Assembly: GCA_009691405.1 (NCBI GenBank)
Contig: SICN01000001.1
Span: 1-64,000, forward strand
DNA from: Candidatus Peribacteria bacterium
GTDB taxonomy: Bacteria > Patescibacteriota > Gracilibacteria > Peribacterales > Peribacteraceae
Direction of reading: 5' to 3'
DNA length: 64,000 bases
Part shown: piece after piece, positions 45,469 through 55,776 of the stretch
How the letters are laid out: every line of letters starts with the position of its first letter
Position numbering within the stretch: the stretch's first letter is position 1
Made by a program: the position numbers and the translations under genes
The notes under the pieces: model-generated
The model's input: only the letters and a program-made list of their open reading frames with translations
Database searches by the model: none
What the model was told of the DNA's origin: nothing

Positions 45469-46558
45469 CTAGCCCTCTTTCGCCTCTCTCTTCAGCTCCG
45501 CATCGATCAGGAGGTCCAAATCACCATCGAGCACGCCTTGGGTATCGCTTGTTTCGTAACCAGAGCGGAGGTCTTTCACCATTTGGTACGGATGCAGGAC
45601 GTACGACCGTATCTGGCTTCCGAAATCCGCACTCGTGATCTTCCCTTGGAGTTTTCTCTTCTCGGCTTCTTCTTCGATGCGTTTCCTCTCCAGAAGTTTT
45701 GCTTTCAGGAGACTGAGTGCTCGTTCTCTATTCTGGATCTGGCTCCGTTCGTTCTGGCACGCGACGACGATGCCGCTTGGCAGGTGCGTCATGCGGACGG
45801 CACTGTCGGTTTTATTCACGTGCTGTCCCCCCGCACCGCCCGAACGGTACGTGTCGATGCGCACATCGTTCATGTTGATCTGAATGTCGTTGCTCTCCGC
45901 CATGTCGGGCATGACTTCGACGAGCGCGAACGATGTTTGCCTCAGATTTTTCGCATTGAACGGTGACAGTCGAACAAGCCGATGCGTTCCGAGTTCGCAT
46001 TTCAGATGTCCGTATGCGGTATCGCCTGTGACGTGAATCGTCATCGATTTGATTCCTGCTTCCTGCCCCTCCGTTCGCTCGATGACGTCGGCTTTCCATT
46101 CTTTCCGCTCGCAGTATCTTAAGTACATGCGACCGAGCATGCCTGCCCAATCCTGTGCTTCGGTGCCGCCCGCACCTCCGGAGATCGTGACGTACGCGTT
46201 GCCGAGATCGTACTTGCCACCGAGATAGAGTGCGCGTTCCGCAATCCGCCATTTCTCCGAGAGCGTTGCGTACTCTTTCTCGAGTGCCGGAAGATCGTCT
46301 GCGTGGCAAGATGCGGCGATATCGCTTAGATCACTCACCTGCGACCGAAGTTCCACCATAGGGAGCCACTGCTTCTTGAGCGCCTTCAGGCGATCGAACA
46401 TGTTCTCCGCTTTCTTATGGTCATTCCATAGATCGGGAGCGGTCGTCAGGGTTTCAAGTTCTGTGATGTGGTCGGGGATTTTTCTTTTCTCAAAGAGAGT
46501 CCTTCCCCATGTTCACTGCTTCGAGGAGTTCCGATACTTTTCGCAGAAGCTCATCCAT
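45469..46558 (-). CDS. prfB: Peptide chain release factor 2, expressed via programmed +1 frameshift at CTT TGA (46490-46495)
   Basis: GGAGGTEAQDWAGML, TYRSGGAGGQHVNKTDSAVRMTHLPSGIVV; zero-frame leader MDELLRKVSELLEAVNMGKDSL then CTT TGA; +1 frame joins the ORF-track frame. Confidence 0.93.
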
Positions 46559-46624
46559 GGGAGAGGCGGAAGATTATGGTGTATTCTATCAGACGTATCA
46601 TCCAGTCGCCACAATTTCATTGTC

Positions 46625-47248
46625 ATGAAACCTTCCGACCCCGCACACGGCGACAGCACTCCTTCGAAAGTGCTCCTTGCTGCGATCGAGAGGCTCTCGC
46701 TCCCTGCACTGCTCTTTGGCATTGTGTTCTTCGTGACGATGATCGCAGTTACGATCGTTCTCACGCCGGATCGGTTTCCGGTGCGGATCGGTGATCGCGT
46801 CGTTCGTCTCATCGATCTCGAAGCCGAGCAAGAGAAGCTGCTTCTTGAGAAGGCGGATCTTCAGGCGAAGCATATTGACGTTGTCGATGCGAAGACGCCT
46901 GCACTGCATCTTCTTGGCTCTCTTAAGCCACGAAACGTTTCGGTCGGTACGGTGTTGCTTGCGATCGAGAGTGTTCGCACCCGATTCAAAACCGATAGTG
47001 TCGATCCTATTTCTCTCCCGCAAATTTCGGTCTCCGGATCGGGGACGGTGATAAAGATTGCCGGAGAGGTGCGCGATATTGGAGGTTCCACCATGCGCAC
47101 GCTCGCGTCGTTTGTCGATCAGCTTCGAGCAATTCCACTCGTTTCCTCCGTATCGGAGCCCGAGTACGTCGAGAGGAAGGAAACTGATGACAGCACGACT
47201 GTTTCGCCTTTCTCCATGACCATCATCCTTCACGATGCCTCTTCCTGA
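46625..47248 (+). CDS. PilN-like type IV pilus assembly protein (tentative)
   Basis: N-terminal TM, coiled coil, then a PilN-like domain; paired with the following gene. Confidence 0.45.
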   Translation: MKPSDPAHGDSTPSKVLLAAIERLSLPALLFGIVFFVTMIAVTIVLTPDRFPVRIGDRVVRLIDLEAEQEKLLLEKADLQAKHIDVVDAKTPALHLLGSLKPRNVSVGTVLLAIESVRTRFKTDSVDPISLPQISVSGSGTVIKIAGEVRDIGGSTMRTLASFVDQLRAIPLVSSVSEPEYVERKETDDSTTVSPFSMTIILHDASS

Positions 47249-48083
47249 TTTGCTCTCTTTGCGGCGCTCCATGAAGATCACACTCTTCACTCTTGGCATA
47301 CTTTTGTCTGTTGCTGCATGTGGGCTTCTCATCGCACACACACGTTCATTCTCTCTCAAGCGTGATACGGCGGTGATGATCGGCACAACACTCCCCGAAC
47401 TTCGTTCCACTGTATCTCTCCTAAAGGCGAATCAGGAGGCGGAGCAGCACTTCTTCCGAAGCGCCCTGAGTGCAAGGGAGGAGCAAGCATCCGTATACAT
47501 CCTTCCGGCAGGTCCTGCCGCATCGCGTGCGGTGAGTGTTTTGCAATCGATTGCTCGGGTTCTTCGAGAAACGGGAGAAAGCCAAGGTTCGATCGACGCG
47601 CTGTCGTTCCAAGAGAAAGCGAGTGATCACGGTGACTATAAAACAGTGAGTGCGACACTCAAGATGACCAGTGACTTCCGTTTCGTCGCGCGTTTTCTCT
47701 CCATCCTGGCACTCAGCGGCGACATGATGATCCGGGATGTTTTTTCGGATGAGGCATCCTCGACCTTCCTGCGACAGGTCAATGAGAGTGCTCCGCTGTC
47801 ACTGAAAGCTGCGGAAGACTTTTTGTATGGCGATCTCCTCACGTACGCGGCGGAGCCGGATCAAGTCGAGCAGGCGATGCTCCAAGATATCCCCGAAGAG
47901 ATGCAGCCCGATATCCGCGCATTCGTGCTTGCGTCGGGTCTTGCCGATGTGCGGAGATCGCTTTCCGACATTGCACCGAATCTCAAGAAAGAGCGCATTT
48001 GGCCGTTGCCGTTTCTCACGGTCGACAGTCTCCAAAGAGATGGGGAGAAGTGGCAGATCGGTCTGACCTTCTACAGGAGATAA
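47235..48083 (+). CDS. PilO-like protein (tentative)
   Basis: Single N-terminal TM plus coiled-coil/ferredoxin-like body next to the PilN-like gene. Confidence 0.4.
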   Translation: MPLPDLLSLRRSMKITLFTLGILLSVAACGLLIAHTRSFSLKRDTAVMIGTTLPELRSTVSLLKANQEAEQHFFRSALSAREEQASVYILPAGPAASRAVSVLQSIARVLRETGESQGSIDALSFQEKASDHGDYKTVSATLKMTSDFRFVARFLSILALSGDMMIRDVFSDEASSTFLRQVNESAPLSLKAAEDFLYGDLLTYAAEPDQVEQAMLQDIPEEMQPDIRAFVLASGLADVRRSLSDIAPNLKKERIWPLPFLTVDSLQRDGEKWQIGLTFYRR

Positions 48084-48101
48084 ACAGGGTATCCTGCGCG
48101 T

Positions 48102-49844
48102 ATGCGTCTTACGGTTCTCGTGCCGGCCTATAACGAGCAGGAAAGTATTGGAGGTGTTCTCAGGTCGATCCCAAAGAGAATGGATCCGGACACCATCGTC
48201 GAAGTCGTAGTGATTGATGACGGTAGCACCGATGCAACGTCTGCTATCGCTCTCAAGCATGGAGCCACGGTTGTTGCGCACAGAAAACGCTGCGGTCTCG
48301 CCGAGGCGTTTCGCACAGGGCTTTCTGTGGCACTCGCGCGCAATGCCGATCTCATCGCAACACTCGATGCCGACTCTCAGTACCGTGGTGAAGAGCTGAC
48401 ATTACTCCTCAAGCGGATGCGCGAAACGAGTGCCGATCTTGTGGTCGGCGATCGCCAAGTTCGAAAGCTCCAGCACATGCCATGGAAGCACCGCATCGGA
48501 AACATGGTTGGAAGTTTTATGCTTCGATTGCTTCGCTGCACGACGGTCACCGATGCATCGTCCGGTTTTCGTTTGTTCACGGCGCGTTTCGGACGGTTGC
48601 TCCGGATCAGGAGCATTCATACGTACACGCATGAGATGCTCATCCAGGCGAAATCGTACGGTCTCAGTGTTGCCGAAATTCCTGTGAGCTTTCTTCCGCG
48701 TGCTCATGGCAAGAGCAAGTTGGTGCGGACACTGCGGCACCATATTCTTCGGTCATGCGGGACGATCGTGCGGGCGTACCTTCGGAGGCAACCGCACTCG
48801 GGAGTGAAACATGTGCTCTTCATTACGCGCAGTCTTCAGCCGGGATCCGGCGGAATGCAGTTATATGCAAAGACACTCCTGAATGGACTAAAGCATCGAT
48901 CAGATGTTGTTGTCGTTATTGTCGGATACACAGGATCGAAGATCGGACTGCCGTTCTTCTTGTTGCGTGCATGGTTTCTTGCACTCTTCACACGTGCTCG
49001 GTACGTGCACTTTGGTGATTCTGTGTGTGCACTCTTTTTGCCGGTTTTCCGTTTTCTGCGTCCCGATCTCAGACTTAGCGTGACGGTCTATGGGCTCGAT
49101 CTGACGTATCCGAACGTTTGCTATCAGTATTGCCTCCGCCACACACTCCACCATGCTCACCGCGTTGCGGCGATTAGTCACGAAACGGCACAGAGAGCGA
49201 GGGAGCGTGGAGTGAGGAAGGAAAATATCGTCGTTGTGCCCTGTGCGGTGCCCTCATCAGCCCTCATCTCTGCCTGTCAGCAGACAGGCTCACGATCTTC
49301 TTTTGCGCCGCATATTCTCCTCCTCGGTCGTCAAATCAAACGAAAGGGAACCGCGTGGTTCCTCACAAAAGTTTTTCCTGAGCTTCGACGTACTGTTTTG
49401 GATCTTCGTGTCACGATTGCGGGAGACGGACCGGAACTTTCCAGCATTCAAACGATTGTGTCCGATGCGAAATTTGAAGAGTCGGTGACTGTTCTCGGTG
49501 CAGTCAGCGAAGTCGAAAAAGAAAATCTTTTTTGCTCATCGACACTGTTTCTCATGCCGAATATTCCGGTGAATGGTGACATGGAGGGATTCGGACTCAC
49601 CTGCATCGAAGCTACGTCGAGAGGACTGCCTGTCGTTGCTGCAAAATTGGAAGGACTGCGGGATGCGGTGATCGAATCGGAAACAGGACTCTTCTTTGAG
49701 GCTGAGAATGCAGAAGATTGCGTGCGAGTTATCAAAGAGGCTCTCGCAAAAAAATGGCATTCCGAAGCGATAAAAACTGCATGCCGACAAAAATTTAGCG
49801 TGGATTCTTTCATTAATTCCTACTGCACCGATGTCTGGCTCTAA
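48102..49844 (+). CDS. Bifunctional GT2-GT4 glycosyltransferase fusion
   Basis: N-term VLVPAYNEQESIGGVLRSIP...LDADSQYRG (GT2); C-term KHVLFITRSLQPGSGGMQLYAKTLL...LLLGRQIKRKGTAWFL...GFGLTCIEATSRGLPVVAAK (GT4). Confidence 0.88.
   Translation: MRLTVLVPAYNEQESIGGVLRSIPKRMDPDTIVEVVVIDDGSTDATSAIALKHGATVVAHRKRCGLAEAFRTGLSVALARNADLIATLDADSQYRGEELTLLLKRMRETSADLVVGDRQVRKLQHMPWKHRIGNMVGSFMLRLLRCTTVTDASSGFRLFTARFGRLLRIRSIHTYTHEMLIQAKSYGLSVAEIPVSFLPRAHGKSKLVRTLRHHILRSCGTIVRAYLRRQPHSGVKHVLFITRSLQPGSGGMQLYAKTLLNGLKHRSDVVVVIVGYTGSKIGLPFFLLRAWFLALFTRARYVHFGDSVCALFLPVFRFLRPDLRLSVTVYGLDLTYPNVCYQYCLRHTLHHAHRVAAISHETAQRARERGVRKENIVVVPCAVPSSALISACQQTGSRSSFAPHILLLGRQIKRKGTAWFLTKVFPELRRTVLDLRVTIAGDGPELSSIQTIVSDAKFEESVTVLGAVSEVEKENLFCSSTLFLMPNIPVNGDMEGFGLTCIEATSRGLPVVAAKLEGLRDAVIESETGLFFEAENAEDCVRVIKEALAKKWHSEAIKTACRQKFSVDSFINSYCTDVWL
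49272..49289. repeat. In-frame mini-palindrome GCCTGTC-AGCA-GACAGGC in the GT2-GT4 fusion gene
   Basis: Perfect 7-bp arms; translated within ALISACQQTGSRSS. Confidence 0.65.
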
Positions 49845-50877
49845 GCGATGTTCAATCGGCATGATTGTGTGGGATTACACTCCCTCGATCGGCGGCATGG
49901 GTCGGCACGTGGCAGGTTTGGTCTCGGGTTTGATTGCAGCAGGACACTCCGTATCGGTCTTCAGCCGTTTCGATCTCCCGTTGCCTTTTGGTCGAAGCAT
50001 TCTCTTCTCATTTTTGCTCCCTTTCTTCCTTCCACGTTGGGCCAAGAAACTTCAGCCGGATATTTTGCATGTCCATGCGGGTCCCGGTGGAGTGTTTCTT
50101 TTAAGGAAACCGAAGCGTTGTCCTCTCGTGGTGACTGCGAACCATACGTATGCGGATCAAGCTCGTATCGGCGGTCAGCAGTGGAAGCGTGTGCTTGTTC
50201 CGCTTGAGCGGAGAACGTATCGTCTTGCCGACAGCATTCTTTGCATTTCCGAAGATACTGCGGAGTCTCTTGTGCGTGACTATGGAATTGCACGCGACAA
50301 ACTGTCGGTGGTGCACTGCGGCATTGATGTCGCACGTTTTAGCCGCAGCGATTGCGTGCTCTTGGAGCGCAAGCGTTCCTGTGTGTTCATCGGTCGCCAT
50401 GATCGTCGCAAAGGATTCGATTTGCTGGAGGCTGCATGGAAGATCGTTGCAAAGAAAGTTCCCGATGCACATCTTTCCGTTGTCGGTGTTCACGGTCATG
50501 ACACTTCTTCGTGTTCATTTCATTCTTCACTCACTGACTCAGAGCTTCCAAAACTTCTCGGTGCATCGATGGTTGTTGTTTGCCCCTCCAGACTTGAGGG
50601 ATTTGGGCTTGCTGCAGCTGAGGCAATCGCTTCCGGAACGCCTGTTGTTGCAACCGATGTACTGGGTCTTCGGTCGGTGGTGCGTGACGGAAGTACTGGG
50701 CTTCTCACGTCACTTGATCCCAGAGACATTACAGAGAAACTGATCCTCCTCCTCACCGATGACACTGTCTGGGAGCGACTGCATCTCGGATGCAGAAAGC
50801 ATCGAGGAGAGCTTGAGAGTGTGCTCGAAATTGAACGGCACAGAGTTCTCTATCTGCGGTATACTGCATCCCAATGA
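49831..50877 (+). CDS. GT4 family glycosyltransferase
   Basis: PSIGGMGRHVAGLVSGL, VFIGRHDRRKGFDLLEAAW, SRLEGFGLAAAEAIASGTPVVATDV. Confidence 0.92.
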   Translation: MSGSKRCSIGMIVWDYTPSIGGMGRHVAGLVSGLIAAGHSVSVFSRFDLPLPFGRSILFSFLLPFFLPRWAKKLQPDILHVHAGPGGVFLLRKPKRCPLVVTANHTYADQARIGGQQWKRVLVPLERRTYRLADSILCISEDTAESLVRDYGIARDKLSVVHCGIDVARFSRSDCVLLERKRSCVFIGRHDRRKGFDLLEAAWKIVAKKVPDAHLSVVGVHGHDTSSCSFHSSLTDSELPKLLGASMVVVCPSRLEGFGLAAAEAIASGTPVVATDVLGLRSVVRDGSTGLLTSLDPRDITEKLILLLTDDTVWERLHLGCRKHRGELESVLEIERHRVLYLRYTASQ

Positions 50878-52460
50878 CGAAGGTTCTCCAGAAACGATTG
50901 ATGATCGGGCTTGCGTGCGCTCTTCTCGTTCTTCTTTGCATAAAATACTTTTGGTCGTTGCTCCTGTTCCCCGGTGTGCCGTTTGGCTATGACGCGGGCA
51001 TGTACCGCTACCTTTTCATCAAGCACGCGGAGGCATTTCCCCCTTTCTCAGTCACGCAACTTCCCCCATGGGCGGAGAGTCATCCACTCGGATTATTTTT
51101 CTTCTCGACAGTCCTCATGCGAGCGGGTGTCCCTGTCGATTCGCTGATCGGTTGGGTGTGGAATCTGTTTCCCGTGATTCTCAGCACAGTGCTCGCGATC
51201 GTGTTCGCACGCAAAAAAGGCATTCATCTTGGAATTCTGATTCTTGTCGTCAGTCTTCTCTCCACCGTTCAGTATCAGGGGTTTCTCATGATGTATTGGA
51301 AGGTCTTTGCAGCGTTTTTCTGTTGCATTCTGGCGTTTGATGCACGAGAGAGACAGTCACGAATGTGGGTTTTCTTCGGCATGCTCACAATCGCTATTCA
51401 TCAGCAAATCGGACTCATCTTTGCACTCGCTGTTTTTTCTTCATTGCTCAGTTCGGCGCATCGCCGGAAGACTCTGGTGCAAGGTATTGGCTGGCTGGCT
51501 CTTTCTCTCGTGCTCGGACTGCTCTGGTATTTGCCGAATTTTACGCACGCACTCTCAGATCTCTGGCCACTGCTTCGGGTATCGGCCTCTTCCACTGTCA
51601 CGCTCGGCGTTGTTCTTTTCGTACTCGGTGCGCTCTTCATCTTCACGGTCGTTCCGAAGTACGGACATCGCATCCTCCTGATTGCGTGTGGCGTGATCGG
51701 AATCGTGCTCCTTCTTTTGCCTCACACCGGCATTGCACCTGGCTTCCTCAGTCATCTGACAAAAACCGATGTCGTTCCCGGTTCGTTCCTCACGATTCCG
51801 GAGTACCTCGAGCTATCACTCCCGATGCTACTGTTGGGAATTTTTGGATTGATGCATTCCCTGAAGAAAGAGAAGGGGACGGTGTGGCAATGGGCAGTTC
51901 TCTGGTCCGCTCTTGCGGTGTGCAGCATGTTCTTCTTCTATCGAAGGTTTTTGCTCCCCCTGGATTTCTTCCTACTCCCATTTTCTGCTCTCGCACTTCA
52001 CGCGATGTGGACCAATCGCGATCACCGCTATCGTTTGCTCTGCGGTGCGTTTGTTTTCATGCAGGGATTTTTGGTGTTCCGGCAGATCGGCACGATCGAT
52101 CCGCATGTGGATAGGCGCATGCTTCAGGAATTTTCCGAACTTCACAGGGTCATTGAACCCGTTTCGCAGGTGATCGTTCTCGATGTGATGGCGCCGTGGA
52201 TTGTTGGCTATTTGCCACAGAATGCGGTCAGCGGTCCCGGTATTTTCGATTCGCAGCCGCTCTCCGCATGGGAAAGATTTTTGTATGGTACTGCCGAAGA
52301 GAGACAAACATTCATCAGTCACTACCCGAAAGGCACGTATTTCTACGCGACGGATGTTTTCCGCGTGTACTATCCGCCGGAAGTGCAGACACTTTTCACT
52401 CATCCGTGCTTGGAACGACTGGAAGCACTTGGGTTGTATCGATCGACCTGCGGGGTGTAG
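50874..52460 (+). CDS. Polytopic membrane protein, probable GT-C-like or glycan-processing
   Basis: About 12 TM stretches; ATGA overlap with upstream GT4. Confidence 0.55.
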   Translation: MTKVLQKRLMIGLACALLVLLCIKYFWSLLLFPGVPFGYDAGMYRYLFIKHAEAFPPFSVTQLPPWAESHPLGLFFFSTVLMRAGVPVDSLIGWVWNLFPVILSTVLAIVFARKKGIHLGILILVVSLLSTVQYQGFLMMYWKVFAAFFCCILAFDARERQSRMWVFFGMLTIAIHQQIGLIFALAVFSSLLSSAHRRKTLVQGIGWLALSLVLGLLWYLPNFTHALSDLWPLLRVSASSTVTLGVVLFVLGALFIFTVVPKYGHRILLIACGVIGIVLLLLPHTGIAPGFLSHLTKTDVVPGSFLTIPEYLELSLPMLLLGIFGLMHSLKKEKGTVWQWAVLWSALAVCSMFFFYRRFLLPLDFFLLPFSALALHAMWTNRDHRYRLLCGAFVFMQGFLVFRQIGTIDPHVDRRMLQEFSELHRVIEPVSQVIVLDVMAPWIVGYLPQNAVSGPGIFDSQPLSAWERFLYGTAEERQTFISHYPKGTYFYATDVFRVYYPPEVQTLFTHPCLERLEALGLYRSTCGV

Positions 52461-52503
52461 TGGTGCTGAACCTTGACCACATCGCTTCTTTTCGGCATCC
52501 TTC

Positions 52504-53109
52504 GTGTACACTCAGGACAAGTCCTTTCGTGTGTTCAGAATAAGTTCTTCAACTGTTTTCCCCCTCATTCCTCTGCGACAGCGTTACTCTCGTCCGGTCT
52601 TCCAGATCAACAAACCAAGAGTCAATGAACAGATTCGTGTGCCTGAGGTTCTTCTCGTTGCCGAAGATGGTGCAGCAGAGAAGCTTCCGATTGCCGAGGC
52701 GATTCGTCGAGCGCAGGAGCAGGGATATGACCTCATCGAAGTTTCACCGAAGGCTGTGCCTCCAGTCGTGAAGATCGGTGACTTTGGCAGCTATCTCTAC
52801 AGACTGAAGAAGAAAGAGAAGCAGCAGAAGTCCCACAGCAAGCAGACAGAAGTGAAGGTGATCCGCTTCGGTTTTCGGACGGATGTTGGTGACCTCAATC
52901 GGTTGGCAGACCAAAGTCGTGAGTTCCTTGCTGAAAGGAACATGGTGAAGGTGTCGGTGACGCTTCGTGGCAGAGAGCTCAGCAATCAGCAGTTTGCCGT
53001 CGACAAGCTCAAGAAATTCATTCTGGGGCTTGCCGATGCAGCCGAAGTGGATCAGCCGGCGAAGAAGCAGGGGAATCAGTACATAGTCATCCTGCGTCCT
53101 AAAAAGTAG
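52504..53109 (+). CDS. infC: Translation initiation factor IF-3 (start codon uncertain, GTG or non-AUG)
   Basis: RVNEQIRVPEVLLV, AIRRAQEQGYDLIEVSPKAVPPVVKIGDFGSYLYRLKKKEKQQKSHSKQTEVKVIRF; followed by rpmI-rplT. Confidence 0.95.
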   Translation: MYTQDKSFRVFRISSSTVFPLIPLRQRYSRPVFQINKPRVNEQIRVPEVLLVAEDGAAEKLPIAEAIRRAQEQGYDLIEVSPKAVPPVVKIGDFGSYLYRLKKKEKQQKSHSKQTEVKVIRFGFRTDVGDLNRLADQSREFLAERNMVKVSVTLRGRELSNQQFAVDKLKKFILGLADAAEVDQPAKKQGNQYIVILRPKK

Positions 53110-53149
53110 TTGTCTTTCGGAGGATCTATGGCTACACTCTCTCGTCCGT

Positions 53150-53344
53150 ATGCCTAAACTCAAGTCCCACAGCGGCGCGAAGAAGCGACTCCGCAGAACC
53201 GGAAGTGGGAAACTCGCGTTCAACCGAAACAGTCGCAATCACCTTCTGATGCAGAAGAGCAAGCGCCAGAAGAGGTTGAATCGCACGAAGATGCTGCATC
53301 CGACGAACGAGCGCGCTCTTGCACTGCTTGTCCCGAACATTTGA
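53150..53344 (+). CDS. rpmI: 50S ribosomal protein L35
   Basis: MPKLKSHSGAKKRLRRTGSGKL...RNHLLMQKSKRQKRLNR. Confidence 0.96.
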   Translation: MPKLKSHSGAKKRLRRTGSGKLAFNRNSRNHLLMQKSKRQKRLNRTKMLHPTNERALALLVPNI

Positions 53345-53358
53345 TTCCCTGAACAATC

Positions 53359-53709
53359 ATGCGCGTAAAACGTGGTATTCACAGGCACAGAAGAGTCAAA
53401 GCCCTCCATCGCCTCACCAAGGGCTACAAGGGCATGCGCAGGAGCACCGTGAAGAAGGCGAAAGAAGCTGTCATCAAAGCCGGACAGAATGCTTATCGCG
53501 ATCGCAAGCTCAAGAAGCGTGTGTTCCGTTCACTGTGGACGGTTCGTATGAATGCGGCACTGCGCGCAGTCGGACTCAACTACTCGCGTTTCATTCCCGC
53601 TCTTGCAAAATCCAAGATCGCTCTCGACCGAAAGTCCCTCAGTGAAATTGCCATTCATCATCCGGATATCTTTGATCAGATCGTGAAGGAGACGGGACTC
53701 AGCAAATAA
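53359..53709 (+). CDS. rplT: 50S ribosomal protein L20
   Basis: MRVKRGIHRHRRVKALHRLTKGYKGMRRSTVKKAKEAVIKAGQNAYRDRK. Confidence 0.97.
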   Translation: MRVKRGIHRHRRVKALHRLTKGYKGMRRSTVKKAKEAVIKAGQNAYRDRKLKKRVFRSLWTVRMNAALRAVGLNYSRFIPALAKSKIALDRKSLSEIAIHHPDIFDQIVKETGLSK

Positions 53710-53781
53710 GGTTTTGGTCTATTTTCTCCAGTGACCAAGGAGCGTCTTTTTCTGTGATTTGATATCCGAGAAGAGCTAAGC

Positions 53782-54750
53782 TCACCACTTCTTTCTTTCC
53801 ACTCGGATAAATCCGGAGACCTCGAGGAACGTCATCTTCGGGTCAGCTTTCTTCATCTCATCAAGCATGAGGTTGATCCCAAGTGAGTCGCTTGCGATAT
53901 GACTGCACTGGATGATATTCACATGGTGTTTCTTGGCTTCCTCCAAAGCCTTTTCGGTGACGTGCATCGAGAGCACAGTGCCAACTCCGGCTCTCGCTTT
54001 CGCTTCGAAGAATTCCTCGGGACCGTTCGTGCCGCCGGTGAACTCGGTCGCACAGATTTTCCCCGGACGGCTGCTCTTGCCGCCGCTCACGATGATCGGT
54101 GGATTTCCCTTCTTCGAGAATTTTGTGTACTCGGGAATCTCATCGATCGCCTTCAGGATCTCACCGAGGTCGTCGTATTCGTGACTGCAGATGTGCTTCT
54201 CCATGAATGCCCAGACCAAATTATCCGTGATCGTATGGCAGCAGACAGCCGGCACATTGAGAAGTGCGGCAGCTTGTTCCGTTCGGAAGAGATTGTCCGC
54301 GTGGATCGATCGCCACAGTTTCTCTCTCCGTGGCTGCAGTAATCCTTCTGCATAGTTAACTGGCACACCGACACCCATTAGGAGATCGACCTGCAGCGGC
54401 ATCACCTTGTCGAGATCGGCAAGAGCTCTGCCATCCGGATGGTGGATTAGCGCACCATCGATCTTCGTTCCCTGGCTCCGGAGACGGTCTGCGAGGAGAA
54501 GTTCGGGTGTTTCGATGTCGATCCCGACCATGAGGTGCGTGAACTCGCTATCCGCTTCCCCATTGATGATGCGAGAGTCCGGATACGGGTTCCACGTTCG
54601 CTCTACGTCGAAGTATTCGAGTTCTTTTCCTTCCAATTTCTTCTGTCTCTCCTTTTGTTTTCGAAACATCTTCTCGATTCGTTTCTTTCCGCGGGGATCG
54701 TATTCAATTCCCAGAGCGACCGCACGTTCGAAAAATTTCTGAAGCTTCAT
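53782..54750 (-). CDS. NIF3-like (NGG1-interacting factor 3) metal-binding protein
   Basis: GIDIETPELLLADRL, GALIHHPDGRALADLDKVM, internal HxxxD-type motifs; start at 54750. Confidence 0.7.
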   Translation of the reverse strand: MKLQKFFERAVALGIEYDPRGKKRIEKMFRKQKERQKKLEGKELEYFDVERTWNPYPDSRIINGEADSEFTHLMVGIDIETPELLLADRLRSQGTKIDGALIHHPDGRALADLDKVMPLQVDLLMGVGVPVNYAEGLLQPRREKLWRSIHADNLFRTEQAAALLNVPAVCCHTITDNLVWAFMEKHICSHEYDDLGEILKAIDEIPEYTKFSKKGNPPIIVSGGKSSRPGKICATEFTGGTNGPEEFFEAKARAGVGTVLSMHVTEKALEEAKKHHVNIIQCSHIASDSLGINLMLDEMKKADPKMTFLEVSGFIRVERKKW

Positions 54751-54781
54751 AGTGGACTGAGGGTAGCGAAGATCAGAGACT

Positions 54782-55747
54782 CTACGCAATGTGTTTTTTC
54801 CGCTGGTACATGTGGTTCCACATGCCCATGAGAATGATGAGCGGGTGTCGCAGGCAAAATTTGACGAGTGTGTCGCTTCCTTTCGGTGATGCTTTCTTTC
54901 CGGAGCCGACACGACTCAAGAATTTGCTGATCATTTTTTCTACTGCCTTTTTTCTGGCTCCAACTGCAGCGCAGCGCAGTTCTCCGTGCAACGACATGAT
55001 CAGGCGCTCGAAGCATCGCAGTCTGTCGTAGAGGCCTTCGCCTGCTTCCTGATTCTTGGCACTTGCACCGTCTGCATGGACACGGAAGATGCCGCTCTCA
55101 TCGTCGCCGAGATTGATCCAGTCTGTGATCATAAGTAAGCGAAGCCAGTACTCCGTATCCAGAAATTGCGGCATGTCTTCGAGGAATGCCCCCGCCTGTT
55201 GCATGACTGGTCGTCTCATCACAACGAAGCTCGGTTCTCCGATGATATTCGGATGCAGTTCGTGCAGGGTCCAGAACCGGAGCAATTCTTTTCCGTGATG
55301 CAGCCCGTTTCTGATATTTTTTTTCCTGAAGATCCGCACGGCTTGATACAGAGGCATCGTTGTCACGTTTTCATCGCCATAGTAGACGTGGTCGAGTGAC
55401 ACAAAGCCCGCATCCGGATGCTTCTGCAGTGCTTCGATGGCATTCTTCAGATAGTCATGGTTCCAGACGTCGTCTTGAAAAAGAAATGCAACAAGTGGCT
55501 GATTCGATTGCCGTACGCACGCATTCCAGTTCCCGCCGATGCCGAGGCGTCGATCGGATTTTGTGAACCGGAATCGTGAATCTTTTAGAAACGGTTCGAC
55601 AATGCTTTTCGTATCCCTCTCCGAGCAGTCGTCATGGATCAGTGCCGTCCAAGCTTGGAATGATTGCTGCTGGAGCGACTTCAGCGCTTCGATGAGGAAG
55701 CTCTGATTCGGGTTGTAGGTCGGGATAAGGACGGAAACAGAGGACAT
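54782..55747 (-). CDS. GT2 family glycosyltransferase
   Basis: VSVLIPTYNPNQSFLIEALKSLQQQSF, IHDDCSERDT, FLFQDDVW. Confidence 0.92.
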   Translation of the reverse strand: MSSVSVLIPTYNPNQSFLIEALKSLQQQSFQAWTALIHDDCSERDTKSIVEPFLKDSRFRFTKSDRRLGIGGNWNACVRQSNQPLVAFLFQDDVWNHDYLKNAIEALQKHPDAGFVSLDHVYYGDENVTTMPLYQAVRIFRKKNIRNGLHHGKELLRFWTLHELHPNIIGEPSFVVMRRPVMQQAGAFLEDMPQFLDTEYWLRLLMITDWINLGDDESGIFRVHADGASAKNQEAGEGLYDRLRCFERLIMSLHGELRCAAVGARKKAVEKMISKFLSRVGSGKKASPKGSDTLVKFCLRHPLIILMGMWNHMYQRKKHIA

Positions 55748-55776
55748 GAGGCAAGTATAACCTGTACGCTAGGCTC

